Origin: Aspidapion aeneum
Lineage: Eukaryota > Arthropoda > Insecta > Coleoptera > Brentidae
Assembly: GCA_963576565.1 (NCBI GenBank)
Contig: OY755038.1
Location: forward strand, 205,379,013-205,443,012
Reading direction: 5' to 3'
DNA: 64,000 bases
Shown here: positions 33,668 through 46,081 of the stretch, in pieces
Layout of the letters: each line of letters opens with the position of its first letter
Position numbering within the stretch: the stretch's first letter is position 1
Made by a program: the position numbers and the translations under genes
Notes under the pieces: model-generated
The model's database searches: none
Told to the model about the DNA's origin: nothing
Seen by the model: the letters and a program-made list of their open reading frames with translations, nothing else

Positions 33668-33712
33668 TGCAGAAGCCCTAAAGATGACGTCTATACGTCG
33701 AAATGCGTAGGA
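33668..33712 (+). ncRNA. Hammerhead-like motif of Penelope-tail type
   Basis: CTAAAGATGACGT-CTAT-ACGTCGAAATGCGTAGG: a perfect GACGT/ACGTC stem followed by GAAA, with a near-consensus CUGAAGA that has one change (CTAAAGA) before it. This arrangement is typical of hammerhead-derived motifs in Penelope-like element tails. No Penelope coding sequence adjoins it, and activity is unlikely. Confidence 0.4.
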
Positions 33713-33889
33713 TTGATTCAAAAAAATTTAAAGAAGGTTGGACTTTCCCTAAGAAATCCGTATTGTCCTGTTAAATTGCTTATTTTAATTGGTTTTCAAA
33801 GTTTTCTTATTTTAATCAGTTTTTTCCAGCGATATTCTGTTGTTCCGGGCTTGTTCCTCCTCAAATCAATTAGGATAAAGCATATTTGA

Positions 33890-36190
33890 GGTTTTGATGA
33901 AAAGTTTGCCAGCTCGGCGTTGGCGAAGCCGAGCCACATCAAACTTGAAATGTTAAACTTTCTGAGCTACGTTCTCTGTTTTACTTGTCTGAATTCTGAG
34001 CATATTGGCAGAAGTTGTTTAATATTAGTTTTTTAGGGATATACCTATATTATTGCAAAGTCAATAGAAAAAGCAAACTTATATGTTATCGTATAAAAGA
34101 TGATTTTGTTTTTCTTGCATATTCATAGGTTTCTCAAAAGCTTTGAACCCATCCTGTCAAAAAAACTGCGAGATTTAATTGACTTGTCGAGTATTAACCA
34201 GGCAACAATCTATGCAGATAAAAACTGACGAGATCTGATTAGGATTTATATTATCCCATTTATATTTATAAATCTTAATTCTCGCTGTTGAAAACTCACA
34301 AGAAGGGATCTTACAAGGAGAAATTTTTTTGCGCCAAGAGACTGTACAAATACGAGATTTTATTGGTTTACATGAGGCATACATTTTAAGCAGATTTCGG
34401 TTTTATAAGCAGGATTTCTATAGGATTTTACGAGGCTGTGCAAGAATTAAACAGGGATTTTCCTTCAACAAGCATAAGTTTTGCCGAGATATGACAAGAT
34501 TTTATGAGTATTCAACCAGTTGAATGGTAACCAGTTTCCACAAGTTTTGAGCCACAAGTGTTTTGATAAGAATTTAAAAGATTATATAAGTATTCAGTTT
34601 TACACAAATTGTCTTATATCAAGGCAAATTGCTTTAAAGTAAAATAATTTGTGATTTCCTATTCACCAAGATAATATTTTCTTGATATAGCACAAGAAAT
34701 GTCTTGCCTTTTATTTTAATGTAAAACAGAAATTGTTTTAGTATAAATTGGAACTGAATTAATCTAAGGCACCGTTTTCTCTGTAAGCAAAATATCACTT
34801 ATATGAAGACAATTTGCTTTGTTACAAAGGGAATATACTGAATCAAAACAATTAAAGAAGAAAAATAAAGTCTCATTTCAAGATTAAACGCTGCGTTGAA
34901 CTAAAAAGAAATATTTTAATTCAAAACAAATTGTTTTAAAGTAAATTAATTTATTGGAGAAAGGAACGTGTTTTCGTTGTAGACAAAAATTTTTACCGTG
35001 TAAGCAGTTTTAGCTAGCCAATTTTTTAATAAGAGTAAAATATTTAATAAGAATTATATCGCAAAATGATGATCAGTTTTGGTAAGATTTTAGAAGCAAG
35101 TTTTTCTATAGGAATTCAAAAGATTTTATGAGTACCTATTTTTAGGAAGCTTTGAGCAGCAAATTTATTATTTTCCTTATGAGATTTTAAAAGATCTTAT
35201 GGGTTTCCACTTCTCCAAACTTTTCTATAATAGATTAATAATTTGCCGACAAAAACTTGTAATATTTGATGAGAAGTATCTTGGTGTTCTCTCACAAACT
35301 GTCAGCAGTTTAATTATACATATTTGTGGAAAGTTCGCGAGATCTGTTAGGAATTTGACGCATATCATAAAACCAATTTTTTCTGAAATTTTGTCGACTT
35401 TCGGCAGATTTAACCCAGATATGTTCGTATTAAAGTTCTTTTAGAAACTCATAAAAGTTAGTGAGATCTGCTGGAGATTTGCGTTAAACTCTAGCTAATA
35501 TTAAATATGATACTTAAAATTCAGGGTATAATGTAAATAGTGCACCAAACTTTAAGAGAAGGTGCAAAAGTTCTAAAAAATGGACAAAAAGTTCAAATAA
35601 CTTTTGGTCAAGATATATAATAAATAGTCTTTGCAATAGGTATAAATTTGTCAATTTTTTAAAGATTTTATTTATGCCTTATTAAATTTTAAAAAATTGA
35701 AATATAATTTTGTACATATCTAAATGCACCTTAATAAAAACAGAAAATAGTAATATCAGCACTAGATTCATTAAGATTTTTTTTTAACATAAAAAAGAAA
35801 ACAGATTTTTGGTAATAATTTTGAGTATTTTTGTTTATTTTTAAATAATTTTACCATTTTTAAAAAAAATTAATTTTCGGTTTTCTGTAAGGAAGTTTCA
35901 ACAAAACATAAAATAAAAATTGTTAAGTGTGGGTACATTTATCTAAAAAACAAAAAGGTTTAATGCAAAATATAAAAAGAAAAAAATTCTTCTTTTGATC
36001 TTTTCTAGCACCCATTAAAGTGTGCCGCATCATTTAAATTACACCTTGATATTAGGGCAAAAGAAAAAATAAAACAAATATTATTTATTTTTATTGTGTC
36101 AAAAATAATAATTTATATATGTTCTAGATGTTTTAAAGTATCAAATTTGTCATAAACAAAATAGTTTTCAAAAAATGAGCGCTATTTAAA
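33890..36190. other. AT-rich tract with diverged AAGATTTTATGAG repeats
   Basis: Variants of AAGATTTTATGAGTATTC recur at about 34495, 34565, 35110 and 35190, suggesting an ancient eroded satellite. Nothing else is recognised. Confidence 0.4.
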
Positions 36191-37163
36191 TATACCGGGT
36201 GGGCAAAAAAAACCGGACACAATGTTTTTTGTTATTAACTTTCCAACTATAGCACCGATTTCACCAAAAAAAACAGTGCTTCGCAGGGAATTGGTCGAGT
36301 TTTTACGTAAAAGTATATTTTTATCCCGAACTTAAAATCCAAGATGGCAGACAGAATCCAAATTTACCCTTGTAAGAGGCTTGTTTATTCTTGTGTTACG
36401 GAAATATTTTATATATTTTTTTGTTCGTAGAAAAGCTCTACTCTTGAAACGCACAACGAGATGTAAATCGTTAAAATGGGTTAAGCGGTTCCCCACAAAT
36501 AAATTTTTGATTCAACTATATTGTTTTACAGATTAACGAAAGAAATACGAAGGAGCGATTCTTCATGGGGAGAAAATTGTACCCTTTTTCCACCATATTG
36601 GATTTAATAATGTCGGATATTTCAATAGTTTTGTTCAAAGAGCAATCCAGTGTCACCATAATGCTTTTTTTTCATTAAAATTCGTTCACTGAATTTATGA
36701 TAAAATTAATTTAGACAAACAAAAATCAAAATAATGGTTGCAACAAAAATTATTATGTAGAGGACCAATAGACCGATTTTAAAGATTCTTAGCTAATTAT
36801 GCGCTGCAGAGAGAGAGTTTTTCTACAAATTTAAAAAAGATTTAAACATTTTTTAAACATAAAAATAAACGGGTCTATTTAAAAGGTGAAGTTTGATTCT
36901 CTCCATCATTTTGGATTTTAAAATTGCTACAAATGTTGGTAAGGGTCCTTAAAGGGAAAATCGATTGTCATCAGACTGCTATTATTTAATTGAAATTGGT
37001 TCAGAATTGATGAATTTATGAGGAAATGAATACATAAGAATTAATAAGACAATCGTACGTAATGATAAACACATACAAAGAAAAGAGTGAACTGCAAAAA
37101 TTTCTAATGTCTTCGATCATAGTATTTCGGAGAAGTCCGAAACCGGTTTAAGTTGGAATTGAC
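36191..37163. other. No gene; possible transposon end at 36196
   Basis: CCGGGTGGGCAAAAAAAACC after a TA resembles a mariner-type terminus, but no partner end was found. Confidence 0.35.
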
Positions 37164-37171
37164 ATTTCAAT

Positions 37172-37540
37172 CAATGTTGCCAGACTTTTCTGACGACTTT
37201 CCTTCAACTAAGAAATAAAAACCCTTCATATCCTTCAAAACAGTAAGGCGTGGGTGGTCGAAACCAAACCAAAAAAAACTTTATATCATGAACAACTTTT
37301 TTTAATAAAAATGGAAAAAAAAGCAAACAAATAAAAGATTTATACCTTAGATCATCAATTATAAACACCAAAATTAAAAATAAAGTCTAAATTAACCTAG
37401 TTAAGTTAAGTTTGGTAAAATTATTGGAATATTTGCAAAATATATAACTTTGCCTCAAAATAATCAAAATCCTTCAAATTCAATTCCAAAACCTTAAATC
37501 CCTTCATATTGAAGGAAAACCTTCAAATCTGGCAACACTG
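37172..37540. mobile_element. hAT-type MITE (CAGTGTTGCCAGA ends), perfect 8-bp duplication
   Basis: CAATGTTGCCAGACTT...AATCTGGCAACACTG, flanked by ATTTCAAT at 37164-37171 and 37541-37548. The interior repeats CCTTCA/TGAAGG blocks. Confidence 0.92.
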
Positions 37541-37548
37541 ATTTCAAT

Positions 37549-38480
37549 ATATCTTTGGCTACTCGGCGGTAGGATAAGTTAAAGAGAGAATCACTTTAAG
37601 TGATAGCGAGTGGGAGTGAGGTTGGCAAGCGGATGGGGAGTTTCACCCAATCTTTTAAAAGGGATCCTTATCCGTGTGCATTCTCTCGCGGTGTTGTTTT
37701 TGTTGACTGTCCGATAACAGTACAACGCCGACCTGTAATGCAAATTGGATTTTTTGTACGGTTTTATGACTGTCCAATGTCCTGATGGAACAGGGGTCAT
37801 AAATTAAACAGAATCGACCATAATAGGACGTGTTTTTATAAATAACTATCTATATGTTGACTTTGTAGTTGTTTGTTAAAAATAACAACCAACAAAACAA
37901 AGTTTAAATTCAAGCTCCCTCTATTTATTTGCTTCGAAAAAACATGCAGATGATGTTATTGTTCTACTCGCTGAAACTGAAATTTAATATGATGGATTTT
38001 AATCCAATATTTTCTTTTATCCCTTTTCCAGTATTGTTTCAAAAAACATTCAAAAAATCAGCATGCATGTATTTTAGTAGAGTGTGAAAAGATAACATAG
38101 CCATATCTACAGGGTGTTTAATTTTCAAACTACTAACATGTTTCACGCCCTTTGACTTTTTAATTTTTTTTTACAATATTTTTGAATTTAAGAAAAAATT
38201 ACTATTTTAATTTTAATTAACTATGATTATTTTCAGAGGTCATTTATGAGCAATTGGGTGGAAGAGAGGCAAAAAACAGTTTACTTGCAAAAATTTAGAA
38301 AAATATTTCAAAACTAGTAAGAACCTTTCATTTTAAAACTTGTATTGAAGAATTTGGCTTAAATTTTATCTCAATTCTTTTTACGAAATATCATTTTCGC
38401 GTACTTGGCTTTTTTTTACATAAAATGTTTTTGTTATGATTTCACTCCTTTTTTTATTACAAGCTTTTATTTAGCTTCAG
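37549..38480. other. No feature recognised
   Basis: 37600-37800 is less AT-rich and open for 61-69 codons on both strands, but without a motif. The rest is AT-rich. Confidence 0.4.
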
Positions 38481-38488
38481 ATGTTCTG

Positions 38489-38918
38489 TCTAACTATCTA
38501 ACTATCTATCTAACTATCTAACTATCTAACTATCTAACTATCTAACTATCTAACTATCTATCTATCTAACTATCTAACTATCTAACTATCTAACTATCTA
38601 ACTATCTAACTATCTAACTATCTAACTATCTAACTATCTAACTATCTAACTATCTAACTATCTAACTATCTAACTATCTAACTATCTAACTATCTATCTA
38701 ACTATCTAACTATCTAACTATCTAACTATCTAACTATCTAACTATCTAACTATCTAACTATCTAACTATCTAACTATCTAACTATCTAACTATCTAACTA
38801 TCTAACTATCTAACTATCTAACTATCTAACTATCTAACTATCTAACTATCCAACTATCTAACTATCTAACTATCTAACTATCTAACTATCTAACTATCTA
38901 ACTATCTAACTATCTATC
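38489..38918. repeat. (CTAACTAT)n satellite, about 430 bp
   Basis: About 53 copies of an 8-bp unit CTAACTAT with occasional CTAT slips and one CCAACTAT variant. Confidence 0.97.
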
Positions 38919-39200
38919 AAATCTTGTGAAGCGTTTTTGACACACTTCACATTATCCGATTTGGATGAAATTTGGTACACACATAGTGGTCCTATGACAA
39001 TACAACATTAAGAAAAAAATATCCTTTGTCCTCCCACCCTACCCCCCACCCCCTTCCGTAAAAAATGCGTTTTTGACACACTTCACTTCAAATGACTTTT
39101 GTAAAATTTGGTTTATGCATAAAGGTCCGATGGCAATACAGCCCAAACAAAAAATATATTTCAACCTCTACCCCCACCCTCTCTTTCCCCCAATAGAAAA
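38919..39200. repeat. Repeat module downstream of the octamer satellite
   Basis: Contains CCGATTTGGATGAAATTTGG, like the module beside the (TCTG)n repeats, and two direct units starting GCGTTTTTGACACACTTCAC (38931 and 39068), each followed by a C-rich block. Confidence 0.6.
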
Positions 39201-39522
39201 ATGAGTTTCCAAACAACTCACGATCAGCGATTTCATTATAATCTAGAATAAACTCTAAATTTGTGATCTAAACACTTAAAGAATATTCAACATAGCAGGT
39301 CATCAAAGATATGTTTGATATGCCGCAATGCTATGCCATTGCCATACCTATGTCAAAGAAATGCTGGAGTATCTTGGGTCGGGTTGGATGGGTTTTGTAC
39401 ATCTGCATTTTTCTGCTAGATTGATTCTTGCAAATAGTGATATTTAATTGATACGGATATCTTATCGTGCTAACATCGCCAAAGTTTCGATCAGTCGGCC
39501 ATCGCTTTTATTATTATGATAC

Positions 39523-39933
39523 TGTGCGTGCAAGTAGTGAAAAATAATGGAATTTCCTTCGACAGGTCGCCGGTTTGGCTTTACAAGCACATTTAAAAAT
39601 AATTGTCGGTATTGACGATTGAAATTGGAAAGTTACGATACATATGGAATTTTATATGAAAAGGCACCTACCTCGGACTCTCTTGCGGCTCCAGTCAACG
39701 TTTAAACGTCCAGTTTTTCACCTCAAAATTCACTTTTTCGGGAACGTGATTTTTCTAGTGTCTTGTTGTGACGGTGGTTCTTTGCGCACTCATGGCGACG
39801 CTGCTTCTCCTCCCACGTGTGCGGTGCCGTGAAAACCCATATGCATATGTAAGAGCGCGAAAATTTAAATTATTTTAAACGCGCAAAAATGGAAAAGAAA
39901 ATGAAAATAGGAAATTCATTGCTTGCACCAACA
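39523..39933 (-). repeat. 3' LTR of BEL/Pao copy 3
   Basis: 411 bp. In element orientation it starts TGTTGGTGCAAGC and ends CACGCACA, preceded by GGCCGGAAAA, a possible polypurine tract. Confidence 0.95.
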
Positions 39934-40136
39934 TTTTCCGGCCGCCAAAACACGTGTGTTTTTACTTAGTTAAGAAAAGGAAAGGGAAAAAAAATTAAAT
40001 AATATTCGCCGATTAGCGATTAAACGATACAATTTAACATTAACCCAAATATGCATTAAATTATGCATGTAAATTAAAATTAAAAGAAAAGAAAAAATAC
40101 TTAGAAAAAATTAAGAAAGAAAAGGAAAATTTTGCC

Positions 40137-40385
40137 TTATGCGTCGGGCATAGGCAAAGGACATAGTTTCACTACTGGTCGACGATATGTTCCTGTAGCT
40201 GTTTTAACGGTCACAACACGAATATGACCGTCTGAGCCAGGGTGTACGTCGACAATTCGCCCAACAGCCCATTGCATTTGCGGTTTTTGTTCATTTTTTA
40301 CCACGACTAAAGTATTTAGTTTAATATTGTTAGAAGCCTCTGTCCATTTAGAACGCTGTTGCAAGGTGTTTAGGTACTCCAAGTT
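40137..40385 (-). pseudogene. BEL/Pao copy 3: Pol C-terminal tail
   Basis: YLNTLQQRSKW, IKLNTLVVV, WAVGRIVDVHPG and YRRPVVKLCPLP form the DUF5641-type tail. It is in the same frame as the integrase but cut off by an in-frame TAA at 40386-40388. There is no ATG at its start; it is part of the polyprotein. Confidence 0.88.
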
Positions 40386-41978
40386 TTAGCGTTTCCAAAA
40401 ATCGGACTGGAGCCTTTGCACCAGCTGCCAGCGGGACAGGGTGTTCAACTTGGAATCAGAAAAATCGGGTTCAGGTACGGAATTCAACGGTTCCAGGGCA
40501 AGAAAATGACCAGGGGTCAGTGGAAGAAAGTCATTCGGATCCATACTTTGGGCATACAGAGGCCGGCTGTTTAGTATGGATTCGACCTGACACAAAAAAG
40601 TAAAAAACCCTTCATAGGTTAACCGTTGCTCACCTATTACACGTTTTAAATTTGCCTTGGTGGATTTAACTCCTGCCTCGGCTAGTCCGTTTAGGTGCGG
40701 ACTACCAGGACTTGAAAAATGCCAGGTAATTTTTAGACTGTGACATGCTTCCTGGGAGTACTGTTTGAGTAAACGATCAGCTCCCAAGAACGCGCTACCA
40801 CAATCTGAGTAAATGTCAGAGATTCTTCCTCTTCTTGCCACAAATCTCTTAAAAGCCGCAAGAAAGGTAGGGGTGGAAATATCGGAGGTAAGTTCTAGGT
40901 GAACTGCCTTTGTTGCGGAGCAGACTAAGACAAGAATATAACCTTTGGATACCTTTGCACCTCGGATAGAGAGTTCGGAAGAATGTGGTAATCGACCCCC
41001 CACTCTTAAGCAGCCTTGTGTATCTAGAAAAAGTGAAAGTTTACGAAATTGTTTAGGAAGTAGCTTTGCGTCATTCAAACGTGAAATGAGATCAGCAAAG
41101 ATGGAACGTTGAACATGCCGAACGAGAACAATAAGAGAATGTTGAAGTTCTACTTCGGTAATATTTTCGTTAGGATATTTAGATTTCTTCTCGGTAAGGC
41201 AAAAAATATAGGAAATTATGCGTTGAATTTTCTCTAGGGAAGAGTAACGAGAAAGAAAAGTATCAAGCATGTGTGGTTCAACTGTGCATGTTTGAAATAC
41301 TGATTTTCGTTCTTCCAGAATAACCTCGTTTTCCGGAGGGTCTGGACAGCGAAAATCATCAGGCCAGCTCTCTTTTGGTAGCCTAAGAAAACAAGGACCT
41401 TCCCAATACAAGTCATGTTTGACAAGTTGATTAGGCATAAGACCGCGCGAAGCACAGTCGGCTGGATTTAGCGCTGATGGAATATATTTCCAGGCCGTAG
41501 GAGAAATGGTTTCTTGAATGTGACAGATACGGTTTGCCACAAACGTTTTAAACCTGTGAGGTGAAGCCGCCAACCAGCATAGAACCACTTGGGAATCACA
41601 CCATGCACAGATTTGGTTGAAGTTAAGAATATCTGAATAAGTGTTTTGAATAAAGGAAATTAGGTCGCAAAGTAAAGTGGCACCAAGAAGCTCCAGTCGC
41701 GGAAGACTGACTGTTTTCACTGGTGCGACCTTAGATTTGGCCATTACAAGAAAGGTATGGATTTCTCCGGAAACTGACTCCATTCTGAAATAGACCGTAG
41801 CCGCGTAACCTATCATAGAGGCGTCTGAAAAGCCGTGAAGTTCAATGCTACGTGGTTGATCAATGGAAAGGCGTCTAGGTAAATGAATATTTGAAAGATT
41901 TGGAAGTTTGGTTCGAAATTGATTCCAAACATTTACGATATGCGGAGGAGGCTGAGAATCCCAGTCCAGCTTCTCCTT
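40386..41978 (-). pseudogene. BEL/Pao copy 3: RNase H and deleted integrase
   Basis: Continues the Pol frame after the TAG at 41981-41979: RNase H-like HGFSDASMIGYAATVYFRM, AWCDSQVVLCWL, and integrase parts LRVGGRL, VHLELTSDIST, IYSDCGSAFLG (second catalytic Asp) and NGLAEAGVKS (catalytic Glu). Between HSSEL and KGYILVLV, near 40960-40975, about 125 residues present in copy 2 are missing, including the HHCC zinc site and the first catalytic Asp. The integrase cannot be functional. Confidence 0.9.
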
Positions 41979-43892
41979 CTACAGATCTTGCATGAGATGC
42001 TGAGCAAGTAAAGAAACGGGAGAACAGAAACCTAAGGGATCAAAAATTTTCATGATTTGAGATAAGATACCTCGCTTGGTGCATGGTTTATCTTCTGGTA
42101 CGACCAAGTAGGTAAACGAATCTGAGATAGGATTCCATTGGAGACCTAATATTTTTACAAAATTAGGTTCGGATTTGTCGAAACGAATGGACATTTGTGT
42201 TTCTGATTCTGAGAATGAGGAGAGAAGTTCCGGACTGTTGCTCGCCCATTTTTTAAGTTCAAACCCTCCTAGGCGCAACAGGGAGATTAACTCCGACTGA
42301 AGTTCTTTGGCAGAGGCCACAGAATCCTGCCCAGTGAGCACGTCGTCGACGTAAATGTCTTTAAGAAGCACCTTGGAAGCATTAGGATACCTTTCAGACT
42401 CAAGTTTAGCTAGTTCTTGTATAGTACGAATAGCTAAGTAAGGTGATGACTTAAGTCCATAAACAACTGTTCTTAAGGAGTAGGTTTGGACAGGATCATC
42501 CTCAGAAAATCTCCATAGAATATTTTGATAACGCGTGTGCTCAGGAATAATTAAAATCTGTCGGAACATTTTTACTATGTCAGTAACAAAGGCTACAGCA
42601 TGAATTCGAAAATTAAGTAGACTTTCACGGACATCATTTTGCAGTTTAGGACCTGCGCACAACGTCTCGTTGAGTGAGACACCTCTGGGACTACGTTGAG
42701 ACCCATCAAAGACCACTCTTATCTTCCCAGTGTTCCAGACACTGTGATGAGGGATAAAGTAGGAATTATCCAAGACATCTTTAGATATAGGCGTAGGAAT
42801 AGGTATCATGTGACCAGTGTCTAAATAATCTTGCATAAAATCTTTGTAAGCTTGATAATTAGCTGAGTCTTTGAGAAGTCTAGCTTCCTGAAGCTTGAAA
42901 CGTTTTAAAGCGATTGGATAGGTGTCACCCAACTGGGGTTCTAAGTTTATGAAAGGTAATGGAACGACGAATCTACCTGATTCGTTGCGTGAAACTGATT
43001 GTGAAAATAATTTTTCGCACATAATATCCTCAGGACTGTGATGAACCTTATGTGGAACCTGCTCTATCTCCCAGAAGCGCTCTAGGCAGATATCCAGAGA
43101 TGGTTCGATGGAAGTGTAACAGCTTATGAGTGATTGTGGATTTTGTTGCTTTGAAGTTTCAACTTTACCAATCAGCACATAGGCAAAGATGCTATTAAGC
43201 GCACTAGGTTGTCCACGCTCTCCGTGGATAACTCCCTCTTGTAAGAGATGCGGAAAAAGTTCACAACCTACTAGGACATCAATGGAACTTGGTATATGGA
43301 AGTTTTGATCAGAAAGTTTGATATTGCGAATGTGATTCCACTTGCTCGAGTCGACAGCGCAAGAAGGAATCTCTGTACAAAGTTTTGGAAGTACTAAAGC
43401 CTCAAAATCAAAGGTAGGTCCCGCTTGACCTTGAGGTTTGATAAGACATTTCGTCTTACCTTTGGTATTGGAAGTAGAAAAGAAGCTTTTCGAAAGACCT
43501 AAACGATTTAGACATTTTTCTGAAATAAAGTTTGCCTCTGAGGCAGAATCGAGTAAGATACGAACTGGTTGGTAATGTCCCCTTGAGTCTAACATGTCAG
43601 CTACAACGGTAGAAAGTAAAAAAGTGGAATTTTTGGAAATCATTGTCGCATGACAGTTTGTGGAATGGCTTCCTGACATAGGGGTGCTATTGGAATTGGA
43701 AAGTGGAATATTAGCGTTCTCTGGAGGATAAGAATTAACACTCACAGAGGGCGCTACTGGTTGTGGAACGTGAAGAAGACTGTGGTGCCTAGCTCCACAC
43801 GTAAAGCAGTTGTAGGAGGAGGGGCAATTCACGGTCTGGTGAGCAAAATGTAAGCAATTTTGACATAGATTCACCTGCCGAACATAACCCAT
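41979..43892 (-). pseudogene. BEL/Pao copy 3: zinc knuckle, protease and reverse transcriptase
   Basis: A 637-residue frame: CQNCLHFAHQTVNC and CFTCGARHHSLLH clusters in the first 45 residues, the protease motif LLDSASEANFIS near residue 110 (DSA in place of DSG), and GCELFPHLL. The RT follows with RVVFDGSQRSPRG, VTDIVKMFRQI, the catalytic YVDDVLTG and GFELKKWASN, ending at FDPLGFCSP and a TAG that replaces a codon in otherwise continuous Pol. Upstream, 43893-44028 holds the first knuckle (CYLCSSNHA) with a TGA and a TAA in frame, so the ATG at 43892 is not a natural start. Confidence 0.92.
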
Positions 43893-44330
43893 CCTTTCCT
43901 GTGGACTTTTGTTTTAAAATTCGATACATTTCGATCATGCGTGATTCGAAGAACATAGGTAACATTTTATTTTTGGATTAAAAGTTCTGTTCTGATTATT
44001 TTGTATTTGAGGGTTGCTGCGTTGATTGAATGAATGAATGAATGAATGAAACGTCTTTTATTGATATAAAAAAAATATACATCAACAAGGCGAGATTTAG
44101 CTTTTTTTCTCGGTGGAGAACAATTGCTACTCTTACATCTAACCTTTTAAGTAGACTATTTTTATATAACAATTTAATAAATAATTTATACTATAATTAA
44201 TAGATATTTAATTATTTTTAACTTAAATTTAAATAAGAAATATGCTCTTATATATGTAAGCAAAATTACTAAACCTACAGACGAAGACAAAGGAAATTTA
44301 TTTGCCGAGATATTATACTGGTTATCAAAG

Positions 44331-45038
44331 TTATATTAGTTCACCATTCAAAAGCAACAATTTAGTTTTTGTTTTAAACTTTTCAATAGGCAGTGCTGCC
44401 AGATTATTCGATAATTTATTATAAATATGTGGCGCATTATAAGAAAAGCTTGATTTAAAAGATGAAGTTTTATGTTTTGGCAAGTGAAGTAACTGCGAAA
44501 GTCTCAGATGTCTATTATGACACTGTGACCTAAATTTTAATTTTTTTGCCAGGTATGAAGGAGTTTGTGTCTTGAGTATTTTATGTGTAAACACCAGAAA
44601 ATGGTGTTTACGCCTTTCTTCCATTTTTAGCCATTTTAGTTCCTGAAACGTATGCGAAATATGATCATATTTACGTAATCCAACTATTAATCGAGAGCAA
44701 GTGTTTTGAACTTTTTGAATGCGTCTTTTTTCATTTTCAGTTAGACAATTTCCGTAAACAACATCGCAAAAATTAAAATGTGACAAAACCAAAGCATCAC
44801 ACAGCTCTTTTTTGTTTTTGTTTGATAAGAATTGTTTATTGGCATATATCAGTTTAAGAGAAGCGTATGCTCGTTTTAACATTAAAGAAACATGTGTGTT
44901 AAACTTTAAATGTGGGTCCATATGCAGACCAAGATGTCTAGCATTTTCTTTCTCTTGTTTAAGAATATTGTTCTGAATACGAACAGTAAAATTTTGTTCA
45001 ACTTGCCTAATGTTATTTTTGGATCCAAACAGCATAAA
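44331..45038 (-). pseudogene. LINE ORF2 C-terminal region (frameshifted from RT)
   Basis: About 234 residues from MLFGSKNN: a LGLHMDPHLKFNTHV block, then KRAYASLKLIYA and CDALVLSHFNFCDVVYG, which is the thumb/C-terminal region of CR1/L2-like RTs, ending with a natural stop at 44331. It is separated from the RT by a one-base shift near 45040. The rest looks intact, suggesting a young copy. Confidence 0.88.
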
Positions 45039-46081
45039 CTTGCATTTTTTCTGAATTAAGCTTTAGGGAGTTTTTCTCCGATAAGTTTGAAATATGATTA
45101 AGGTCTAAGTTAAGTAGGTGATTAGGTTGTTGTGGATTTTTGGGGTCAACTTCTATATGGATCTCCGTGTCATCAGCAAATGATTGAGCCTGACAGTGTT
45201 TTATGGAACGAATTATGTCTGCAAGGTATATGTTAAAAAGTAGAGGCCCGAGTATTGACCCCTGGGGTACACCTGATAGTACTTCCTCTTTTTCAGAGAT
45301 ATCATCATTAAATATTACCTGCTGTAGCCTGCTAGTTAAATATTCGTTAAAAAATAAACAAGATTTATGATCGAAACCGTAGTATTTTAGTTTCTGCAAC
45401 ATTAGTTGATGGTCAATCGTGTCAAATGCCTTCGAAAAATCGAGTAGTACCACTGCCATAACCTTTTTATTATCTATACTAGTAAAAATTTCATCAACCA
45501 CTCTGGTTAGTGCAGTAGCAACATCATGACCCTGTCGAAAACCTGACTGATATTCAGAAAGAATATTATTTTTTGTTACGTAATCATAAACCTGCTTATA
45601 AACTAGCTTCTCAAGAATTTTAGAGAGTGCAGGCAATATACTTATCGGCCGTAAATCATTTAAAGAGTCAAGAGTCTGTTTCTTGGGAAGCGGTATTATA
45701 TTGGAAGTTTTCCATGCCTTTGGAAAATAGCCCCGAACAAAACAGCTATTAAAAATGTTGACAAGAAAGGGTTCAATAAAATGCTCACAATACCTCAACA
45801 TAAATAATGAAACATCATCAGATCCCCTTGCATTGCTTTTGAGGCATCGCATAGCCTCCGAGATATTATTTTCATTGATTAGTTGAAATTGAAATGATTT
45901 GTCAGAGAAAGAAAGATTTTCGAACTGATGACGATCAACGGCAAAGTTTTGTTTAAATATTGATGCAAAGTGGCTGTTGATTTCTGATGCTGTTGAAAAG
46001 TCTTTGGGAATTGTTTGGTTATTTTTAGTCCCTACAATGTTTAAGGATTTGAGAGCCCTCCATCTCTCTTTTTGGGTACCC
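45013..46081 (-). pseudogene. LINE ORF2 reverse transcriptase, in frame with BEL Gag
   Basis: The LINE RT motifs are complete: LRPISILPALSKILEK, SGFRQGHDVATAL, LLDFSKAFDTIDH, GVPQGSILGPLLFNIY and the catalytic FADDTE near 45165-45180. The frame has no start of its own: it continues from Gag at 46082, giving an uninterrupted 719-residue Gag-RT chimera (47172-45013). It ends in frameshifted residues near 45040. The 5' truncation removed the endonuclease domain. Confidence 0.92.

Larger units (their letters stand above)
44029..46081 (-). mobile_element. CR1/L2-like LINE, 5'-truncated, inserted in BEL gag
   Basis: About 2.05 kb, flanked by the 6-bp duplication TGATTG (44023-44028 and 46082-46087), ending on the minus strand in an (ATTC)n tail at about 44029-44047, as in CR1/L2-type LINEs. 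Removing it restores the Gag frame (NSNQ|RSNPQ). It contains the RT and C-terminal ORF2 regions only. Confidence 0.93.

Noticed and set aside
37600..37800. Overlapping 61- and 69-codon frames on opposite strands
   Set aside because: No motif, no start context, no splice evidence.
39644..39832. 62-codon frame, repeated at 48026-48214
   Set aside because: LTR of BEL copy 3; no independent coding evidence.
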